The notes below the pieces were generated by a model. The model had not been told where the DNA came from. It made no database searches and was given only the letters and a program-made list of their open reading frames with translations. Of a stretch of 6,243 nucleotides of DNA, positions 5,001 through 6,243 are shown in pieces. Made by a program: the position numbers and the translations under genes. Source of the stretch: Methylovulum sp. (GTDB lineage Bacteria > Pseudomonadota > Gammaproteobacteria > Methylococcales > Methylomonadaceae); contig SCST01000200.1 in the NCBI GenBank assembly GCA_004299465.1, positions 1-6,243 on the forward strand. Reading direction: 5' to 3'. Positions within the stretch are counted from its first letter, which is position 1. The number at the start of each line of letters is the position of its first letter.

Positions 5001-6243
5001 CTGTGTAAGAGATATCGCAGGAGATAAGCTTAATTTATTCGTTGACGGTCAGCGGGTAGCCCAGGATACGGATCTTTCCGCAACGGGAGCTATCACCAAT
5101 TCTGCTACTTTCTATCTTGGTGATACCAACACTACCGATGGGACGGACGAATTCCTCGGAGATATTGATGAAACCAAATTCTACCGTCTTGGTCTGACCG
5201 CCGATCAGGTAAAAATCGAATTCAATCGTGGCCAGTCGGTAGTCTATGGTGCTTTGTCGGATAACAGTTCATATCAAAAACAAGCCGCCAATCAGGAGTA
5301 CTGCGTCCCCGGCGACTCCACCTCCTGCGCCGCGCCGGTTGGGGAATGGAAGCTCGAAGAAGGGTCGGGAACAACGGCAAATGACACAAGCGGCAACGCG
5401 AAAACATCTACCATCATCGGGTCAGGATCATGGTCTTATGGTAAATATGGCAAAGGATATGATTTCAACAACGTCTCTGGGGCGGTATCTTCAACCACCA
5501 GCACCTATACCCGCCCGACTTCTTTCACGCTGGAAGGCTGGGTATACACCAGAACCAATGCAAACGGTGATACCGTAATCTCGATGGAGTCGACAGGCGC
5601 AACAACCGGTATACTTTTTCGAAGCAGGTCAACTACCGCTCTTGGGCTTTTTGTTCCGTGGTCAACGGGTAATATGGATGTCGAGACTGCCACTGGCTTG
5701 ATTTCTACTAATAAATGGCAACACTGGGCCGTGACGTATGATGGATCTAGCTCTTCAAATCGGCCCATATTCTATCTTGACGGACTTTTACAATCAACTG
5801 CTACAGATAATAGCAATAATTCAGGGTCGATGACAACAACTGCAGTTACCTGGAATACAGGAGGGCGTAGACAAACCGGCCAGGGAGGAGCATCGTATGC
5901 CGGCATCATCGATGAAGCCAGAATATTCGATTACATACGCACCCCTGCCCAGATTGTCTGGGATTTCAATCGGGGAAAGCCGGTCGGAAATTGGAAATTC
6001 GACGAGTGCCAGAGCACAACGGCTAATGACGCCGCCGGTAACAGCCTTTCGGGAACAATTTCAGCAGGCGCAGCCGGAGTAACTTCGGTTGGCGACTGCA
6101 ATACTTCAACCACCATGTGGAAAAACGGGCAATCGGGAAAATGGAATTATTCGCTAGATTTTGACGCGACCGATGACAACGTAAGCGTCACAAACGCGAG
6201 TCAAATTGATTTTGACACAGGCCTCAATAACGGCTTTACCATG
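2080..6243 (+). CDS. Secreted DUF2341 and multi-LamG domain protein, 3'-partial
   Basis: An uninterrupted frame of 1388 codons runs off the right edge. From ATG 2080, a basic start (MRSRK), a hydrophobic core (ATFTAILLLAVIIL) and RPASA|AWF form a clear signal peptide, with cleavage near residues 31-32. Residues 33-~145 are a DUF2341 domain (WFDDNWSYRTPINF, DDIRFTDANGKLL, LAYVYYGNPSA). LamG (concanavalin A-like) domains follow at about 159-372, 396-609, 612-818, 828-1051 and 1085-1299, and a sixth starts at 1300 and is cut. Each opens with a (G/A)xWK(F/L/M)(D/E)(E/D) strand and a DSSGNG-like turn, has a central F(V/I)DG or equivalent, and ends IDE(V/A)(K/R)(V/I)(Y/F)-Y-R-T/S plus a helix-like segment. 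Linkers are Ala/Gly-rich (372-395) or contain EYCVPGDSTSC (1073-1083). The protein is probably extracellular, binding glycans or other surfaces; LamG ligands cannot be read from sequence. No anchor is visible because the C-terminus is missing. Confidence 0.93.
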   Translation, partial: MRSRKVIATFTAILLLAVIILRVFPTRPASAAWFDDNWSYRTPINFTHNAALTNRRVSITISGTDTLNTNGKLQSDCDDIRFTDANGKLLLFQNTGTCPHATLSTFDVIFPTIINGTNLAYVYYGNPSATSKSQDVSSYTSLSPSGGSPALSSEEKGSAPVAYWKFDDGTGTNAEDSSTNGLDGTLNNTPTWQTEDMCVSGKCLYFDGATNENVSKSDDAKLDFVAADNFSIQAWVRRNGASSANNFILSKAQTGYTGYKLYQDASGDYCFDVSDGTNTDTACTSAVDFDDDKWHHVSGVKTGTTKIELFVDGKLRASDSTIAATGTLANTGTFYTGVDLDGISNEWFGFIDEVKVYNYARSAAQVQLDYNSKAAALAKGAGAVLGAQPMDALNNGLVGYWKMDENTGTTANDSSGNGKSLTLSASSWSTGKLGPAWNGDGTNRLAQAADDPHFDFVAADNFTISLWYKTDSATNPASNENLLSKVGSGIGYQMIARTTGEVIFGIDSSGGGDLEDRVCQDGVDRYDGNWHLFTVVKNGTSNMKCFIDGQLVETLSSITQTGTLENAGIFRLGDSNALDDGSEFNGDLDDVRFYRTILTDSEVRQLYNFAPGPVGEWKLEEGSGTTTNDSSGNGYTGTLTGSGINWVAGKIGTALDIPGTDSVYVNLGDQTAFELQALTIEGWFYKEGTCGLNYCTIFSKGTSGNIGYTMNVNNETGSSKLQFNIKDLQKVNGTSTLNNNTWYFLAATINGSTVNVFVNGVLETSTSQSQTPTFSTENATIGNGNNSLDLGMNGKLDNVRIFNYARTPKQIVEDMNAGHPAVGTPVGSAVGYWKFDEGALDTCSGGTNDFCDSTPNANDLAFSTSTGGYTASGKFGKAFDGGDNKRASAGDDTDFEPGASEDFSISTWIKSDGATTAASEYVVSKVAASAAGYDIYFNTSGQIVCEIDDDTASYPEDSATTTTDYYDQAWHHVVCVRDIAGDKLNLFVDGQRVAQDTDLSATGAITNSATFYLGDTNTTDGTDEFLGDIDETKFYRLGLTADQVKIEFNRGQSVVYGALSDNSSYQKQAANQEYCVPGDSTSCAAPVGEWKLEEGSGTTANDTSGNAKTSTIIGSGSWSYGKYGKGYDFNNVSGAVSSTTSTYTRPTSFTLEGWVYTRTNANGDTVISMESTGATTGILFRSRSTTALGLFVPWSTGNMDVETATGLISTNKWQHWAVTYDGSSSSNRPIFYLDGLLQSTATDNSNNSGSMTTTAVTWNTGGRRQTGQGGASYAGIIDEARIFDYIRTPAQIVWDFNRGKPVGNWKFDECQSTTANDAAGNSLSGTISAGAAGVTSVGDCNTSTTMWKNGQSGKWNYSLDFDATDDNVSVTNASQIDFDTGLNNGFTM

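Noticed and set aside
2420..6116. Many 60-114 codon frames on both strands inside the LamG region
   Set aside because: The + strand frame in phase with 2080 is continuous and carries recognisable DUF2341 and LamG domains throughout; the others are low-complexity shadows of it.

Overview
The window looks like metagenome-type DNA from a Candidate Phyla Radiation (Patescibacteria) genome. This placement is inferred from gene content: a large secreted DUF2341 plus multi-LamG protein, a beta-helix surface protein ending in a DIGADEF motif, and a GxxExxY-family protein, with weak or no Shine-Dalgarno sequences. No marker gene is present to prove it. TAA and TGA both act as stops at family-appropriate places, so the TGA=Gly code of Gracilibacteria/SR1 is unlikely.

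Three genes lie on the + strand. (1) Positions 3-1283 hold the 3' part of a parallel beta-helix, choice-of-anchor-Q-like extracellular protein. (2) Positions 1287-1715 hold a small AT-richer gene for a GxxExxY (PD-(D/E)XK-like) protein, three bases after the stop of gene 1. (3) From 2080 (or possibly 1861) to the right edge runs a very long frame, at least 1388 codons and unfinished. It encodes a signal peptide, a DUF2341 domain, five complete LamG (concanavalin A-like) domains and the start of a sixth. Genes 1 and 3 are both predicted surface or secreted adhesion-type proteins and would fit one cell-surface locus.

The stretch between the two surface genes (about 1284-2082) is the unusual part. 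It carries fifteen ATTCG half-units between 1720 and 2068, all in one orientation and often spaced 10-11 bp, making a degenerate 19-nt unit (ATTCGGATTWATTCGGATG). Three copies in the opposite orientation (CGAAT at 1309, 1326 and 1336) sit inside the first codons of the GxxExxY gene. The two sides form nested inverted repeats around the gene (17/18 and 14/15 matches). Read antisense, the right arm repeats the same peptide pattern as the gene's N-terminus. An 8-bp direct repeat, CATATGAA, lies just outside (1284-1291 and 1858-1865) and could be a target-site duplication. A nuclease-fold gene enclosed by inverted, helically phased repeats, possibly inserted between two surface-protein genes, is the best candidate here for an undescribed element. 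Mobility is inference, not shown.
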